Counted from the first letter of the stretch, positions 36,897 to 46,608 are shown. The stretch: DNA of 64,000 bases from Pseudarthrobacter siccitolerans (GCF_001046895.1 NZ_CAQI01000036.1:1-64000), one strand, 5' to 3'. The notes: generated by a model not told the origin, from the letters alone. A program made the numbers and translations.

Positions 36897-37910
36897 CTAC
36901 ACAGCCCGCTTCCGCGGGGTGAGGCGTACGGCGGGCAGCGGCGGAGCAGGAATCCGGCCGGCCTCGGCGCCGGCGTCAGGGCCATGCCCGGGGACCAGCC
37001 CGTAACGTGCCGCCGCGGCCTTGCCGTTGGACATGGCGGCCTGGGCTTCCCACTCATCCCGCGCCTGCTCCACTTCCTCGTGCGTGCGGCCCACGAAGTT
37101 CCACCACATCAGCAGCTCTTCCTGGAGGGGCTCGCCGCCGATCAGGAGGAACCGCGTGCCCGGCAACGCCTCAACCCGCAGTTCCCGGCGGCCGATACCC
37201 AGGTAGCCCAGCGGTCCCGGCGGGATGTCCTGCCCGTCCACCGCCAGGCCGCCGTCGAGCACCAGGATGCCATGCTCAAAGTGCTCATTCAGCGGGAGCA
37301 CAGCGCTGCCCCCGCAGGAGACATCCGCGCCCACGATGGGCGAGTACATCGTTGCCGGCGAGACCACACCGCCCAGTTCCCCCACCATCACTGTGGCGGT
37401 AAAGCCGTCGCCGGCCAGCCTGGGAAGGTCGCGGTGCTGCTCGAAGCCAGGCTGCCGGTGCCGTTGCCCATCCGGCAGGGCCACCCACAACTGGAGCCCC
37501 CGCTGCAGCGGCAGGCTGCCGTCGGGCGGAAGCACGGCAAACTCGGAATGGGACACCCCGTGCCCGGCCGTCATAATGTTCAGTTCGCCGGGACGGACCA
37601 CCACGTCGCTTCCCACGCTGTCCCGGTGGCGGATGGTGCCGGCCAGCGGCCAAGTCACGGTCTGCAGCCCGATATGCGGATGCGGAAGCACCGACATGGC
37701 CGTGCGGTCCGGGCCGAAGCTGTCCAGGAAACACCACGCCCCGATGGTGGGCAGACTGCGCTGGGGCAGCGTCCGCTGCACGTTCATGGCCCGCACACCG
37801 CCCAGCGGCACTTCGCGTTCCGGCCACAACTGCAGGCAGGGGCCGGAATTCCCTTCGGGGCTCGCGGGCGGACAGACTTCCTGCTGGGGGGACACTTCCA
37901 AGTTGGTCAC
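36897..37910 (-). CDS. Pirin-family protein
   Basis: 337 residues of two cupin domains. The metal-site motif HPHIGLQTVTW (His77, His79) and GHGVSHSEF follow the pirin pattern, and the C-terminal cupin ends with MWWNFVGRTHEEVEQARDEW. Bacterial pirins act as quercetin dioxygenases or redox-linked regulators. The start is GTG with TAGAGT 6 bases upstream. Confidence 0.92.
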   Translation of the reverse strand: MTNLEVSPQQEVCPPASPEGNSGPCLQLWPEREVPLGGVRAMNVQRTLPQRSLPTIGAWCFLDSFGPDRTAMSVLPHPHIGLQTVTWPLAGTIRHRDSVGSDVVVRPGELNIMTAGHGVSHSEFAVLPPDGSLPLQRGLQLWVALPDGQRHRQPGFEQHRDLPRLAGDGFTATVMVGELGGVVSPATMYSPIVGADVSCGGSAVLPLNEHFEHGILVLDGGLAVDGQDIPPGPLGYLGIGRRELRVEALPGTRFLLIGGEPLQEELLMWWNFVGRTHEEVEQARDEWEAQAAMSNGKAAAARYGLVPGHGPDAGAEAGRIPAPPLPAVRLTPRKRAV

Positions 37911-37922
37911 TTCCCCACTCTA
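37911..37922 (-). promoter_or_regulatory. Leaderless promoter of the pirin gene
   Basis: Minus strand: TAGAGT (37922-37917), GGGGAA, then GTG 37910. GGGGAA directly abuts the codon, too close for a ribosome site. Confidence 0.55.
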
Positions 37923-38159
37923 GGCCGGGTTGGCATCCTGCGGTACGGCGGCCGGGCAGCGTGAACCACGTGTGATCCAATGTCGGCCCCATCCAGCCCC
38001 GCGTCGGCCCCGAATGATTACAGTAGGGATTCCTTTGCCGGAAATGGGGTGTGCTGCAGGTGTTGCCCGCTCCGGTTTGGGCTACCGTAACTATCAGCGT
38101 GCTGTGACAAATTTGCGTTGCTTTTCGAAGCCGTCCAACAGAACAGGTAAGCCCGCGCC

Positions 38160-39257
38160 ATGGACCAGGCCATGATCGAGTTTCAGAGCGTCACCAAGCA
38201 ATACCAGGGCGGGCAGCCGGCCGTGGACCGGCTCACCATGTCCATCAGCCAGGGTTCCATCACCGTGTTTGTGGGGCCTTCCGGCTGCGGAAAAACCACC
38301 TCACTGCGCATGATCAACCGGATGGTCGAGCCCACCTCGGGTGTCATCACCGTGGACGGCAAGGACGTCACCTCCGTGCCGGCGCCCGAACTGCGCCGCT
38401 CGATGGGCTACGTGATGCAGTCCTCCGGCCTCCTGCCGCACCGCTCGGTCCTGGACAACATTGCCACCGTGCCCAGGCTCAACGGAGTCCCGAAGTCCGA
38501 GGCCCGCAAACGCGCGCAGGAACTGCTCGACGTCGTAGGCCTCGCCAGCGCCCTGGGCAAGCGCTACCCCTCGCAGCTCTCCGGCGGCCAGCAGCAGCGC
38601 GTGGGTGTGGCCCGGGCCCTCGCCGCCGATCCGCCGGTCCTGCTGATGGACGAACCCTTCAGTGCGGTGGACCCGGTGGTCCGCGATGAACTTCAGCAGG
38701 AGCTCCTGCGGCTGCAGAAGGACCTGGCCAAGACCATCGTTTTTGTCACCCATGACATCGATGAGGCCACAGTGCTGGGCGACAAGGTGGCCGTCTTTGC
38801 CACCGGCGGAAAGCTGGCACAGTACGCCACGGCGGAGGAGATCCTGCGGGCGCCGGCGAACGATTTTGTGGCTTCCTTCGTGGGGCGGGACCGGGGCTTC
38901 CGCCACCTGGGATTCACACCGTCCGACGGCGTCGCCGTACACCAGGTGCCAACACTGGTCCGGGCCGCCGGCGGTTCCTTCGAGTCCGAACCGGGCGCCG
39001 GCTGGCAGCTCGTGGTGGATGAGGCAGGAAGGCCACTGGGTTGGACCGGGCCCGGCAACGGCACCGGCATCATTCCGGGCGGATCATTGTTCCGGCCGGG
39101 GGAGAGCCTGCGCCGCGCACTGGACGCTGCCCTGTCCTCGCCGTCGGGCCTGGGCGTTGCCGTGGACGCCGACGGCAGGGTGCTCGGCGTCGTCAGGGGC
39201 GGCGAAGTCCTCGCCCTCATCGAAGAGGCGCGCCAGGTCCGGCAGGCTGCGCTCTGA
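38160..39257 (+). CDS. Osmoprotectant ABC transporter, ATP-binding subunit with CBS-like tail
   Basis: 365 residues. Walker A GPSGCGKTT (39-47), signature LSGGQQQRV and Walker B LLMDEPFSAVDP belong to the ProV/OpuCA group. Residues about 250-360 form CBS-like sequence (VAVDADGRVLGVVRGGEVLALI) that in OpuA/OpuC senses ionic strength or nucleotide. First gene of a tightly overlapping four-gene operon; TGATG links it to the first permease. The 249-base region before it shows no clear promoter. ATG 38172 is an alternative start. Confidence 0.9.
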   Translation: MDQAMIEFQSVTKQYQGGQPAVDRLTMSISQGSITVFVGPSGCGKTTSLRMINRMVEPTSGVITVDGKDVTSVPAPELRRSMGYVMQSSGLLPHRSVLDNIATVPRLNGVPKSEARKRAQELLDVVGLASALGKRYPSQLSGGQQQRVGVARALAADPPVLLMDEPFSAVDPVVRDELQQELLRLQKDLAKTIVFVTHDIDEATVLGDKVAVFATGGKLAQYATAEEILRAPANDFVASFVGRDRGFRHLGFTPSDGVAVHQVPTLVRAAGGSFESEPGAGWQLVVDEAGRPLGWTGPGNGTGIIPGGSLFRPGESLRRALDAALSSPSGLGVAVDADGRVLGVVRGGEVLALIEEARQVRQAAL

Positions 39258-39985
39258 TGGATTGGTTCCTGGCGAACAGCGGCATGGTGCTGGAGCGGGC
39301 CGGCCAGCATCTGGTGCTCGCACTGGTGCCCATGGTCCTGGGGCTGGTGATCTCCATCCCGCTTGCCCAGCTGGCCCGCCGCCATCAGGTGCTCCGCTCC
39401 GTGGTGCTCACGGCGTCCTCGCTGCTCTACACGATTCCCTCGCTGGCCCTCTTTATTATCCTGCCCACCATCCTCGGCACCCGGATCCTGGATCCGCTCA
39501 ATGTGGTGGTGGCCCTGACCGTCTATGCGGTGGCCCTTCTTGTCCGCGCAGCCCTGGACGCCTTCGATTCGGTGGACAAGGACGTCAGCCAGGCCGCCGT
39601 CGCCATGGGCTACAAACCACTGGTCCGGTTCCTGCAGGTGGACCTGCCGCTGTCCCTGCCCGTGATGTTCGCCGGGCTGCGGGTGGTATCGGTCAGCAAC
39701 ATCTCGTTGGTCAGCGTGGCCGCACTGCTGGGTGTTGGCAACCTGGGCATGCTCTTCACCGACGGCCTGCAGCGGGACTTTGTGACCGAAGTGGTGGTGG
39801 GCATTGTGGCCATCCTGGTTCTGGCCCTGGTGATGGACGCCATCCTGGTGCTGCTCGAGCGGATCCTCACCCCGTGGGAACGGGCTGGCCGGCGGGGTAG
39901 GACGCAGGGTATCGACACCACAGCAGACGCAGCTGACGCGGCCCTGCGGCTGGCCGAGCCTAAGACCGGAGGCGGAAACGCATGA
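39257..39985 (+). CDS. Osmoprotectant ABC transporter permease 1
   Basis: 242 residues with about six membrane helices and the EAA-type loop DVSQAAVAMGYKPLVRFLQVDLP that touches the ATPase. It begins within the stop of the ATPase gene (TGATG) and ends overlapping permease 2 (ATGA). OpuCB-like. The basic, Ala/Asp-rich last 30 residues are an extension. Confidence 0.9.
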   Translation: MDWFLANSGMVLERAGQHLVLALVPMVLGLVISIPLAQLARRHQVLRSVVLTASSLLYTIPSLALFIILPTILGTRILDPLNVVVALTVYAVALLVRAALDAFDSVDKDVSQAAVAMGYKPLVRFLQVDLPLSLPVMFAGLRVVSVSNISLVSVAALLGVGNLGMLFTDGLQRDFVTEVVVGIVAILVLALVMDAILVLLERILTPWERAGRRGRTQGIDTTADAADAALRLAEPKTGGGNA

Positions 39986-40728
39986 GCAACGTTTTCACGG
40001 ACACCTTCGCCTGGCTGGCCGAACCCGCACACTGGGCCGGAAGCGCCGGTATTCCCGCGCGGCTGGCCGAACACCTCCAGTACACGGGCCTGGTGATGCT
40101 GATCGCTTCCGCCATCGCCATCCCGGTGGGGCTGTATGTGGGGCACACCGGCAGGGGCAGGGTGGCGGTGGTGGCCATAGCGGGTGCCCTGAGGGCCCTG
40201 CCCACCCTTGGCCTGCTCACGCTGTTTGTCCTGCTGGCCGGAATCGGGCTGATGCCGCCGGTGTGGGCCCTGGTGATCCTCACCGTGCCGCCCCTGCTGG
40301 CAGGCACCTACGCCGGGATCTCGAGCGTGGACCGCAACGTTGTGGATGCCGCCCGCGCTATGGGAATGACCGAGCTGCAGGTCCTGTTCCGGGCCGAACT
40401 GCCCAACGCGCTGACGGTGATGTTCGGCGGTTTCCGCACCGGCGTGCTGCAGGTGATTGCCACCGTCTCCGTGGTGGCGTACATCAACCTGGGCGGACTG
40501 GGCCGCTACCTCTTCGACGGGCTCATCCTGAGCGACTTCCCGCAGATGCTGGGCGGCTCGCTGCTCATCGCCGTGCTGGCCATCGCCGTCGACCTTGTCC
40601 TGTCCGTTGTCCAGAGGCTGTTCCTGACCCCAGGACCCTCTAAGCAGTCCCTCCGCGGCCAGCAGGCCGCGGTCGATCGCACAGACCCCGTCCCGGCGGA
40701 GGCTGTGGCACAAGGAGGTAAATCATGA
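39982..40728 (+). CDS. Osmoprotectant ABC transporter permease 2
   Basis: 248 residues, OpuCD-like, with six helices and loop DAARAMGMTELQVLFRAELP. Overlaps both neighbours by four bases (ATGA), so the two permeases and the binding protein are translated in step and likely form a heterodimeric channel. Confidence 0.9.
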   Translation: MSNVFTDTFAWLAEPAHWAGSAGIPARLAEHLQYTGLVMLIASAIAIPVGLYVGHTGRGRVAVVAIAGALRALPTLGLLTLFVLLAGIGLMPPVWALVILTVPPLLAGTYAGISSVDRNVVDAARAMGMTELQVLFRAELPNALTVMFGGFRTGVLQVIATVSVVAYINLGGLGRYLFDGLILSDFPQMLGGSLLIAVLAIAVDLVLSVVQRLFLTPGPSKQSLRGQQAAVDRTDPVPAEAVAQGGKS

Positions 40729-41687
40729 AAGAAAGCCGACCCCAAGGCCTTGGCAGGCGCACGTTCGGCGGGCTGGCCGCTGGACTTGGCCTGGCCGTGG
40801 TGCTCTCCGCCTGCGGTGGATCGTCCGATCCACTGAGTAACGCCCCGGCCACCAGCGGCACCGCATCCGGAGGAGCCACCTCACTGGTGGTCGGGTCAGC
40901 CGATTTCCCGGAAAGCCAGATCATCGCCGAACTGTACGCCGGGGCGCTGAACGCCGCGGGCGTTACTGCAACCACCAAGCCGAACATCGGCTCCCGTGAG
41001 GTGTACTTCAAGGCGGTCCAGGACGGTTCGGTGGACGTGGTACCGGACTACACCGGCAACCTGCTGCTGCACGTGGACAAGGAAGCCACCGAGATCGCGG
41101 CGGACGAGATCGCCAAGGCCATCCCGGACAAGCTGCCCGACGGCCTTGCCGTGCTCGATGCAGCCAAGGCCGAAAACAAGGACGCCATGGTGGTCACCAA
41201 GGCCACGGCCGAAAAGTACCAGCTGAAGTCCATCGAGGACCTGGCAAAGGTCTGCAGCGAGATCGTAGTGGGCGCACCGGCCACCTTCGCCGAGCGCACC
41301 TACGGCCTGCCGGGCTTGAAAGAGAACTACAACTGCGAGCCCAAGAAGCTCGAACCCTTCAGCGACGGCGGCGGTCCGGTGACGCTCAAGGCCCTGCTCG
41401 AGGACCAGGTGCAGGTAGCGGACATCTACACCACCACACCCTCCATCGCCGACAACGACCTCGTGGTGCTGGAGGACCCGAAGAACAACTTCATCGCCCA
41501 GCAGGTCATCCCGCTCTACAACGAGGCCAAGATGACGGACAAGGCGAAGGAAGCCCTTAATTCCGTGTCCAGGATCCTCACCACCGATGACCTGATCAAC
41601 CTCAACCGGGCCGTCAGCGGCAGCCAGAAACAGGGTGCCAAGGAAGCGGCCGAGGCCTGGCTCAAGGACAAGGGCATAGTTAAGTAG
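40725..41687 (+). CDS. Glycine betaine/choline-type binding lipoprotein
   Basis: 320 residues. The signal has a twin-arginine-like GRRTFGG (10-16), a hydrophobic core and lipobox VLSA-Cys30. The mature part follows the OpuAC/QAT pattern: VVGSADFPESQIIAELYAG, then GSREVYFKAVQDGSVDVVPDYTGN. It captures quaternary amines for the permeases encoded upstream. Last gene of the operon, followed by a 25-bp hairpin terminator. Confidence 0.92.
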   Translation: MKESRPQGLGRRTFGGLAAGLGLAVVLSACGGSSDPLSNAPATSGTASGGATSLVVGSADFPESQIIAELYAGALNAAGVTATTKPNIGSREVYFKAVQDGSVDVVPDYTGNLLLHVDKEATEIAADEIAKAIPDKLPDGLAVLDAAKAENKDAMVVTKATAEKYQLKSIEDLAKVCSEIVVGAPATFAERTYGLPGLKENYNCEPKKLEPFSDGGGPVTLKALLEDQVQVADIYTTTPSIADNDLVVLEDPKNNFIAQQVIPLYNEAKMTDKAKEALNSVSRILTTDDLINLNRAVSGSQKQGAKEAAEAWLKDKGIVK

Positions 41688-41703
41688 GAATACCCTGCAT
41701 TGC

Positions 41704-41756
41704 CAGTACGACGGCGGCTGCCGGACTTGCGAAGTCCGGCAGCCGCCGTCGTACTG
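41704..41756 (+). terminator. Very long perfect hairpin terminator of the osmoprotectant operon
   Basis: 25-bp uninterrupted stem (41704-41728 with 41732-41756), loop GCG, followed by CTTT. The longest perfect hairpin found in the window. Confidence 0.88.
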
Positions 41757-41847
41757 CTTTCCGGGAAGAACCGGGGCCCGCAGTGCCGCCGGACGCGGCA
41801 CCGGCGTGTGTGGCTGAGGTCTCACCGGAAGTACATCCTCACTGTGG

Positions 41848-41862
41848 CATATTTGAGGAATG
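41848..41862 (+). promoter_or_regulatory. Probable leaderless extended -10 promoter of the aminotransferase gene
   Basis: TGG then CATATT (41848-41853), TGAGGA, then ATG 41860. The TG motif gives an extended -10 that may compensate for the C in the first hexamer position. TGAGGA could alternatively act as a ribosome site. Confidence 0.45.
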
Positions 41863-43080
41863 GCAGAATTCAAGCAGTCCACGAAGCTTCACAACGTCCT
41901 TTATGACATCCGTGGACCGATTCTCCAGGCCGCCCAGCAGATGGAGGCGGAGGGCCACCGGATCCTCAAGCTGAACATCGGCAACCCTGCTCCCTTCGGC
42001 TTCGAGGCGCCCGACGCCATTTTGGTGGACATGATCCGCCACCTCCCGCACGCCCAGGGCTACAGCGACTCCCGGGGCATCTTCTCCGCGCGTACCGCCG
42101 TCTCGCAGTACTACCAGACCCGCGGCATCCAGAACATCCACGTGGACGATATCTACCTGGGCAACGGCGTCAGCGAACTCATCACCATGTCCCTGATGGC
42201 GCTCCTCGACGACGGCGACGAAGTCCTTATCCCCACGCCGGACTACCCGCTGTGGACCGCGTCCGTGGCGCTCGCCAGCGGTAAGCCCGTGCACTATCTC
42301 TGCGACGAGGAATCCGGCTGGCAGCCTGACCTTGAGGACCTGGAAGCCAAGATCACCCCCCGCACCAAGGGGATCGTGGTCATCAACCCGAACAACCCCA
42401 CCGGCGCTGTTTATCCGGAAGAGACGCTGCGGAAGATCGTGGCCCTTGCCGAGAAGCACGGCCTGGTGATCTTCGCCGACGAGATCTACGAAAAGATTCT
42501 CTACGAGGACGCCGTGCACGTGAACGTGGCCGGCCTCACCGGCGACCACGTCCTTTGCCTCACCTTCAGCGGCCTGTCCAAGGCATACCGCGTGTGCGGT
42601 TACCGCGCGGGCTGGATGGCCATTTCCGGACCGAAGAAGGACGCTGCCGACTACCTCGAGGGCATCAGCCTCCTGGCAAACATGAGGCTGTGCGCCAATG
42701 TCCCGGCCCAGCACGCCATCCAGACGGCGCTGGGCGGCTACCAGAGCATCAACGACCTGATCCTGCCGGGCGGGCGGTTGCTGGAGCAGCGCAACAAAGC
42801 CTACGACATGCTCAACGCCATCCCGGGCGTCAGCACCCAGCAGGCGAGAGGCGCGCTGTACCTCTTCCCGCGGCTGGACCCGGAGGTCTACCACATCAGG
42901 GACGACGAGAAGTTTGTCCTTGACCTCCTTCGGGAACAGAAGATCCTGGTGTCACACGGCCGCGCCTTCAACTGGGTGCGTCCGGACCACTTCCGCATGG
43001 TCACGCTGCCCAACGTCAAGGACATTGAAGAGGCAGTGGGGCGGATGGGGGACTTCCTAAGCAGGTATCAGGGGAACTAG
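41860..43080 (+). CDS. PLP-dependent aminotransferase, AlaA-like
   Basis: 406 residues, fold type I. The substrate and PLP motifs are in order: LNIGNPAPFGF, PTPDYPLWTA, INPNNPTGAVY, FADEIYE, and Schiff-base Lys241 in FSGLSKAYRVCGYRAGW. RGALYLFPRLD and FRMVTLPN close the site. Sequence style fits the glutamate-pyruvate (AlaA) aminotransferases of proteobacteria and actinobacteria, with valine-pyruvate activity possible. It lies between the operon terminator and the PPK2 gene. Confidence 0.88.
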   Translation: MAEFKQSTKLHNVLYDIRGPILQAAQQMEAEGHRILKLNIGNPAPFGFEAPDAILVDMIRHLPHAQGYSDSRGIFSARTAVSQYYQTRGIQNIHVDDIYLGNGVSELITMSLMALLDDGDEVLIPTPDYPLWTASVALASGKPVHYLCDEESGWQPDLEDLEAKITPRTKGIVVINPNNPTGAVYPEETLRKIVALAEKHGLVIFADEIYEKILYEDAVHVNVAGLTGDHVLCLTFSGLSKAYRVCGYRAGWMAISGPKKDAADYLEGISLLANMRLCANVPAQHAIQTALGGYQSINDLILPGGRLLEQRNKAYDMLNAIPGVSTQQARGALYLFPRLDPEVYHIRDDEKFVLDLLREQKILVSHGRAFNWVRPDHFRMVTLPNVKDIEEAVGRMGDFLSRYQGN

Positions 43081-43085
43081 CCTGT

Positions 43086-43115
43086 GGTTCACGGGCGCTT
43101 TTCGACCCGTGAACC
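43086..43115 (+). repeat. 10-bp perfect stem-loop between aminotransferase and PPK2 genes
   Basis: GGTTCACGGG (43086-43095) pairs with CCCGTGAACC (43106-43115) around a 10-base loop. No T-run follows, and the PPK2 ribosome site lies 8-15 bases downstream, so it may be a weak terminator or a leader structure. Confidence 0.55.
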
Positions 43116-43134
43116 TTCGCGGAAAGGATTCCCC

Positions 43135-43989
43135 ATGGCCGGCGCAGTCCAGTTCGACAAGCACCCCTCAGAGACCCTTCGGGCAGGGGAGGGGTTCTCG
43201 CTCGCTGACGTGGATCCCGACGCCACTCCGGGCTACAGCGGAGGCAAAGAGGACGGCAAGGCGTTACTCGCCACCATGGATGACGAGCTTGCCGAACTGC
43301 AGGAAAAGCTGTTCGCCGAGGCCCGGTTCGGCGGCCGCAAGCGGATCCTGCTGATCCTCCAGGCCATGGACACCGCCGGCAAGGGCGGCATCGTCAAGCA
43401 TGTTATGGCAGCCATGGATCCGCAGGGCGTCCAGTTCAAGGCGTTCAAGGCTCCCACCGACGAGGAGAAGTCCTACGATTTCCTCTGGCGGATCGAGAAG
43501 GAAGTGCCGGCCGCCGGCATGGTGGGAGTTTTTGACCGGTCCCACTACGAGGACGTGCTGATCCACCGGGTCCACGGCTGGGCCAGTCCTGACGAGATCA
43601 AGCGCCGGTACGTTGCCATCAACGAGTTCGAGGCCAGGCTCATCGACTCCGGGACCAAAGTGGTGAAGGTCATGCTCTACATCAGCGGGGAGGAACAAAA
43701 AGCCCGGCTGCTGGCCCGCCTCGACAATCCGGCGAAGCACTGGAAATACAACCGGGGCGACCTGGACGAACGGGCGTTCTGGGAGGACTACATGAATGCC
43801 TACCAGGCTGCCATCGATGAAACCAGCACTCCTGATGCGCCCTGGCACGTGGTCCCGGCCAACAAGAAGTGGTACGCGCGGATCGCCGTGCAGCGGCTGC
43901 TGCTGGGCGCCCTTGCCGGCCTGGACCTTGAGTGGCCCAAGGCCGAGTTCGACGTCAACACGGAGCGGGAGCTGATCCTCCGGTCCTGA
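43135..43989 (+). CDS. Polyphosphate kinase 2 family protein
   Basis: 284 residues, one PPK2 domain. The Walker A-like loop is DTAGKGG (79-85), the lid holds GVFDRSHYEDVLIHRVHG, and the domain ends with KKWYARIAVQRLLL. Single-domain PPK2 enzymes phosphorylate NDP or NMP from polyphosphate; the class (I, II or III) cannot be fixed by eye. ATG 43135 is chosen for GGAAAGGA upstream. Convergent with xseB. Confidence 0.93.
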   Translation: MAGAVQFDKHPSETLRAGEGFSLADVDPDATPGYSGGKEDGKALLATMDDELAELQEKLFAEARFGGRKRILLILQAMDTAGKGGIVKHVMAAMDPQGVQFKAFKAPTDEEKSYDFLWRIEKEVPAAGMVGVFDRSHYEDVLIHRVHGWASPDEIKRRYVAINEFEARLIDSGTKVVKVMLYISGEEQKARLLARLDNPAKHWKYNRGDLDERAFWEDYMNAYQAAIDETSTPDAPWHVVPANKKWYARIAVQRLLLGALAGLDLEWPKAEFDVNTERELILRS

Positions 43990-44023
43990 GGTTTGCAGGC
44001 GTAGCCTTTCAGGCAGGCTGTTT

Positions 44024-44242
44024 CTACATGGGCTGGTCGCGGGCGGCGGCCAGCCGCTTTCGTGCACCTTCCAGCCATTCCTCGCAGCGCGTTGCCAGTG
44101 CCTCGCCCCGCTCCCACAATGCGAGGGATTCCTCCAGGCTCGCGCCTCCCGCTTCGAGCCTGCCCACCACGGCGATGAGCTGCTCGCGGGCTTCCTCATA
44201 GCTCAGCGCGGCGACGTCGTTTGCTGGCGTTGGCTCAGTCAT
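44024..44242 (-). CDS. xseB: Exodeoxyribonuclease VII small subunit
   Basis: 72 residues: [19 protein letters not shown] and [23 protein letters not shown] match XseB throughout. Four or more copies decorate one XseA. The ATG lies inside the 3-prime end of xseA, overlapping it by 8 bases, so it is translationally coupled. Confidence 0.95.
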   Translation of the reverse strand: MTEPTPANDVAALSYEEAREQLIAVVGRLEAGGASLEESLALWERGEALATRCEEWLEGARKRLAAARDQPM

Positions 44243-45593
44243 GTGGTTCTCCGGTTTCCGGTTGATGCTGGTGAAGTGTTCCCGCGGGTTCAAGCGTCCC
44301 GGTGGACGTTGCGCCGAACCGGCCTTCCGCGACGCGGACGGATAAGGACGTCCCGGCGGGAGCCTCCGCCGGGCGGCGCACCACGGCGTGACCTGCGCTG
44401 TTGGCGCCCGCTGCCCGGGGATCGGCAAGTTCAACGACGGCGTATCCCCGGTCAAGGGTTTTCTGCGGTGACAGGGCGCGGACCTGGGCTTTGAGGTGCC
44501 CGAGTTGGTCCGCGGCACGGACCACTGTGGAACTCACCGCGGCGGAGGACCGGCGGAGCAGCCGTTCGATCTCTTCGGAACGGACAGTCACCAGTCCTTC
44601 CGGGGCGGCCAGTACCGGCCGTGAATGCAGGGACGCCAGGCGGTCTGCCTCCCTGTCCACCAGGCGCTCCATGCACCGGCGCAGCTGCTCCCTGGCCTGG
44701 CGCACGCCGGCCAGCTCCTCCGAAACTTCCGGCACGATCCGCTTGGCCGCGTCAGTGGGGGTGGAAGCGCGAAGGTCGGCGACGTCGTCGAGCAGCGGCC
44801 GGTCCGCCTCGTGGCCGATGGCGCTCACCACCGGAGTGGCCGCGGCAGCTACGGCGCGGACCAGTTCCTCGCTGTTGAACGGCAGGAGGTCTTCGAGGGC
44901 TCCACCGCCGCGGGCGATGACAATAACGTCCACTTCGGGGCGGGCGTCCAGCTCCCGCAGGGCACGCACCACCTGGGCTACGGCGGTATTCCCCTGGACG
45001 GCCACTTCCCGGATTTCGAACTCGACGGCGGGCCAGCGCAGGGCGGCGTTCCGGAGGATATCCTTTTTGGCGTCCGAGTCCCGTCCGGTGATGAGGCCGA
45101 TGCGGTGGGGCAGCAGGGGCAACGCTTTCTTGCGTGAGTCGGCGAAGAGCCCCTCGGCCGAGAGCGCCTGGCGCAGCCGCTCGATCCTGGCGAGCAGGTC
45201 ACCCAGGCCCACCGGACGGATGTCCCGGACCAGCATGTTGAGCCGTCCGGTCTTCAGCCAGAACTCAGGCTTCAGCAGGGCCACTACCCGGGACCCGCGT
45301 TCCAGGGGCAGGTTTTGGCGCTCCAGCACCTTGGTCCAGACGGAAGCGGGGAGGGACACTTCGGCGTCCACATCGCGCAGGGTGAGGTACGCGTTGCTGC
45401 CGCGCCGGTTCAGTTCAATAACCTGCCCTTCAACCCAGGCTGACGGCGTCCGGTCGATGTGGGCCTTCAGTTTCTGCGACAGCAGCTGGAGGGGCCACGG
45501 GTTGTCGGGGCTGGTTTCCGCTGCAGTCGCCGGAAGGGTGGTGGGCTCAGCCACTTGCTGGCCGGGCACGGGAAGCGAAGCCTGTTCAGACAT
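44235..45593 (-). CDS. xseA: Exodeoxyribonuclease VII large subunit
   Basis: 452 residues. N-terminal OB fold ([21 protein letters not shown]), then the nuclease core with [28 protein letters not shown] and [28 protein letters not shown]. With xseB it degrades single-stranded DNA from both ends. ATG 45593 has AAGGGAG upstream; the open frame to 45662 shows no homology. Confidence 0.96.
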   Translation of the reverse strand: MSEQASLPVPGQQVAEPTTLPATAAETSPDNPWPLQLLSQKLKAHIDRTPSAWVEGQVIELNRRGSNAYLTLRDVDAEVSLPASVWTKVLERQNLPLERGSRVVALLKPEFWLKTGRLNMLVRDIRPVGLGDLLARIERLRQALSAEGLFADSRKKALPLLPHRIGLITGRDSDAKKDILRNAALRWPAVEFEIREVAVQGNTAVAQVVRALRELDARPEVDVIVIARGGGALEDLLPFNSEELVRAVAAAATPVVSAIGHEADRPLLDDVADLRASTPTDAAKRIVPEVSEELAGVRQAREQLRRCMERLVDREADRLASLHSRPVLAAPEGLVTVRSEEIERLLRRSSAAVSSTVVRAADQLGHLKAQVRALSPQKTLDRGYAVVELADPRAAGANSAGHAVVRRPAEAPAGTSLSVRVAEGRFGATSTGTLEPAGTLHQHQPETGEPHD

Positions 45594-45718
45594 GCGGGCT
45601 CCCTTGCGGGGCTGGAGCTGAGGGCATGGGGTCCTTCGTCTTGTTGTGCCGCGGTCATTCAACCATATCCATAAGCTCTACCATCCGGGACTGACAGTAT
45701 CCGGCCACCATGCCCGCC

Positions 45719-45724
45719 TAGGAT
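45719..45724 (+). promoter_or_regulatory. -10 element of the 45757 membrane-protein gene
   Basis: TAGGAT. A start near 45731 gives a short leader that holds AAGGA ahead of GTG 45757. Confidence 0.45.
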
Positions 45725-45756
45725 GGGTTGACCGCCGTCGACCCGAAGGATCTGCT

Positions 45757-46608
45757 GTGCGCACTTTTGTTTCCGCCCTCGCCACCCTGCTGGCCATACT
45801 GCTTGCCGCCGTGGCGGTCCCTGCCATCTGGCTCGACCGTAACATCGTCCAGGAGCAGGGTTTTGTCGAGCTGGCCGCTCCGCTGGGAACTGACGCGGAG
45901 TTCCAGCAGGGCCTCGCCGCGGCGGCGGTGGGAACAATCGATACCAGTGCTGTTCCCGGGTTCCTCGAGGACCTGGTGCGGCCTGCGCTTGAGGGCGCGG
46001 CCGGATCCATGACCGGCCTTCCCGGCTACCCGGCGGCTTGGGAAGAGACGCTGCGGAGAAGCCACCGCCTCAGTTTCGCGGCGCCGGAAGCAGAAGCCGG
46101 TGAAACGGCATCTGCCTCATCCCTGACCCTCGACGTGGCGCCGCTGGTGGCCCTGGGCGCTGAAGAGATTTCCCGCACCACCAGGCTTCCCCTCGACCCT
46201 CCGGACCAGACTCTGATCAATGTCGGACAGCCGGAGCAGAAGGAATGGACGGAACGCTTGCGCACCTACGCCCCGGCCGGCTACCTAATGGCCGGGGGAG
46301 CGGTGGTGGCCTTGCTTCTGGCCCTGGTGGCGGCCCGCCGGCGCTGGACCGTGCTCGTGGGCGCCGGGGCTGGTGCCCTGGTGCTGGCCGCCGTCTGGGC
46401 GGTGGGCTCGCAGCTGGCCTCGGCCGCCGTGCTGGCCAGGGACAGCGGAAGCGAGGTGGCCAACATGTTCAGGGATGCGTTCGTTGCCGCCGCCTCGGCC
46501 GACTTCCAGGGCTGGACAGTGGCCACGGCAATCACGGGCGGAGTACTGGTGCTGGTGGGGGTTGTGGCGGGGCTCATACCGCGAAGCCGGGCGCGGGCAA
46601 ACCGGTAG
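45757..46608 (+). CDS. Conserved membrane protein of unknown function
   Basis: 283 residues from GTG with AAGGA 6 bases upstream. An N-terminal helix (about 5-24), an extracytoplasmic stretch of about 150 residues with IWLDRNIVQEQGFVELAAPL, then three helices between about 173 and 277. No family was recognised, but the layout (one helix, outside domain, helices at the end) is common in actinobacterial envelope proteins. It is divergent from xseA and lies 9 bases ahead of ispH, which has its own promoter. Confidence 0.75.
   Translation: MRTFVSALATLLAILLAAVAVPAIWLDRNIVQEQGFVELAAPLGTDAEFQQGLAAAAVGTIDTSAVPGFLEDLVRPALEGAAGSMTGLPGYPAAWEETLRRSHRLSFAAPEAEAGETASASSLTLDVAPLVALGAEEISRTTRLPLDPPDQTLINVGQPEQKEWTERLRTYAPAGYLMAGGAVVALLLALVAARRRWTVLVGAGAGALVLAAVWAVGSQLASAAVLARDSGSEVANMFRDAFVAAASADFQGWTVATAITGGVLVLVGVVAGLIPRSRARANR

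Noticed and set aside
36890..36899. Possible fusion or frameshift between the kinase and pirin genes
   Set aside because: They lie on opposite strands and simply converge 4 bases apart with intact stops.
37911..38159. 81-codon frame upstream of the osmoprotectant operon
   Set aside because: No homology, no ribosome site and codon use unlike neighbouring genes.
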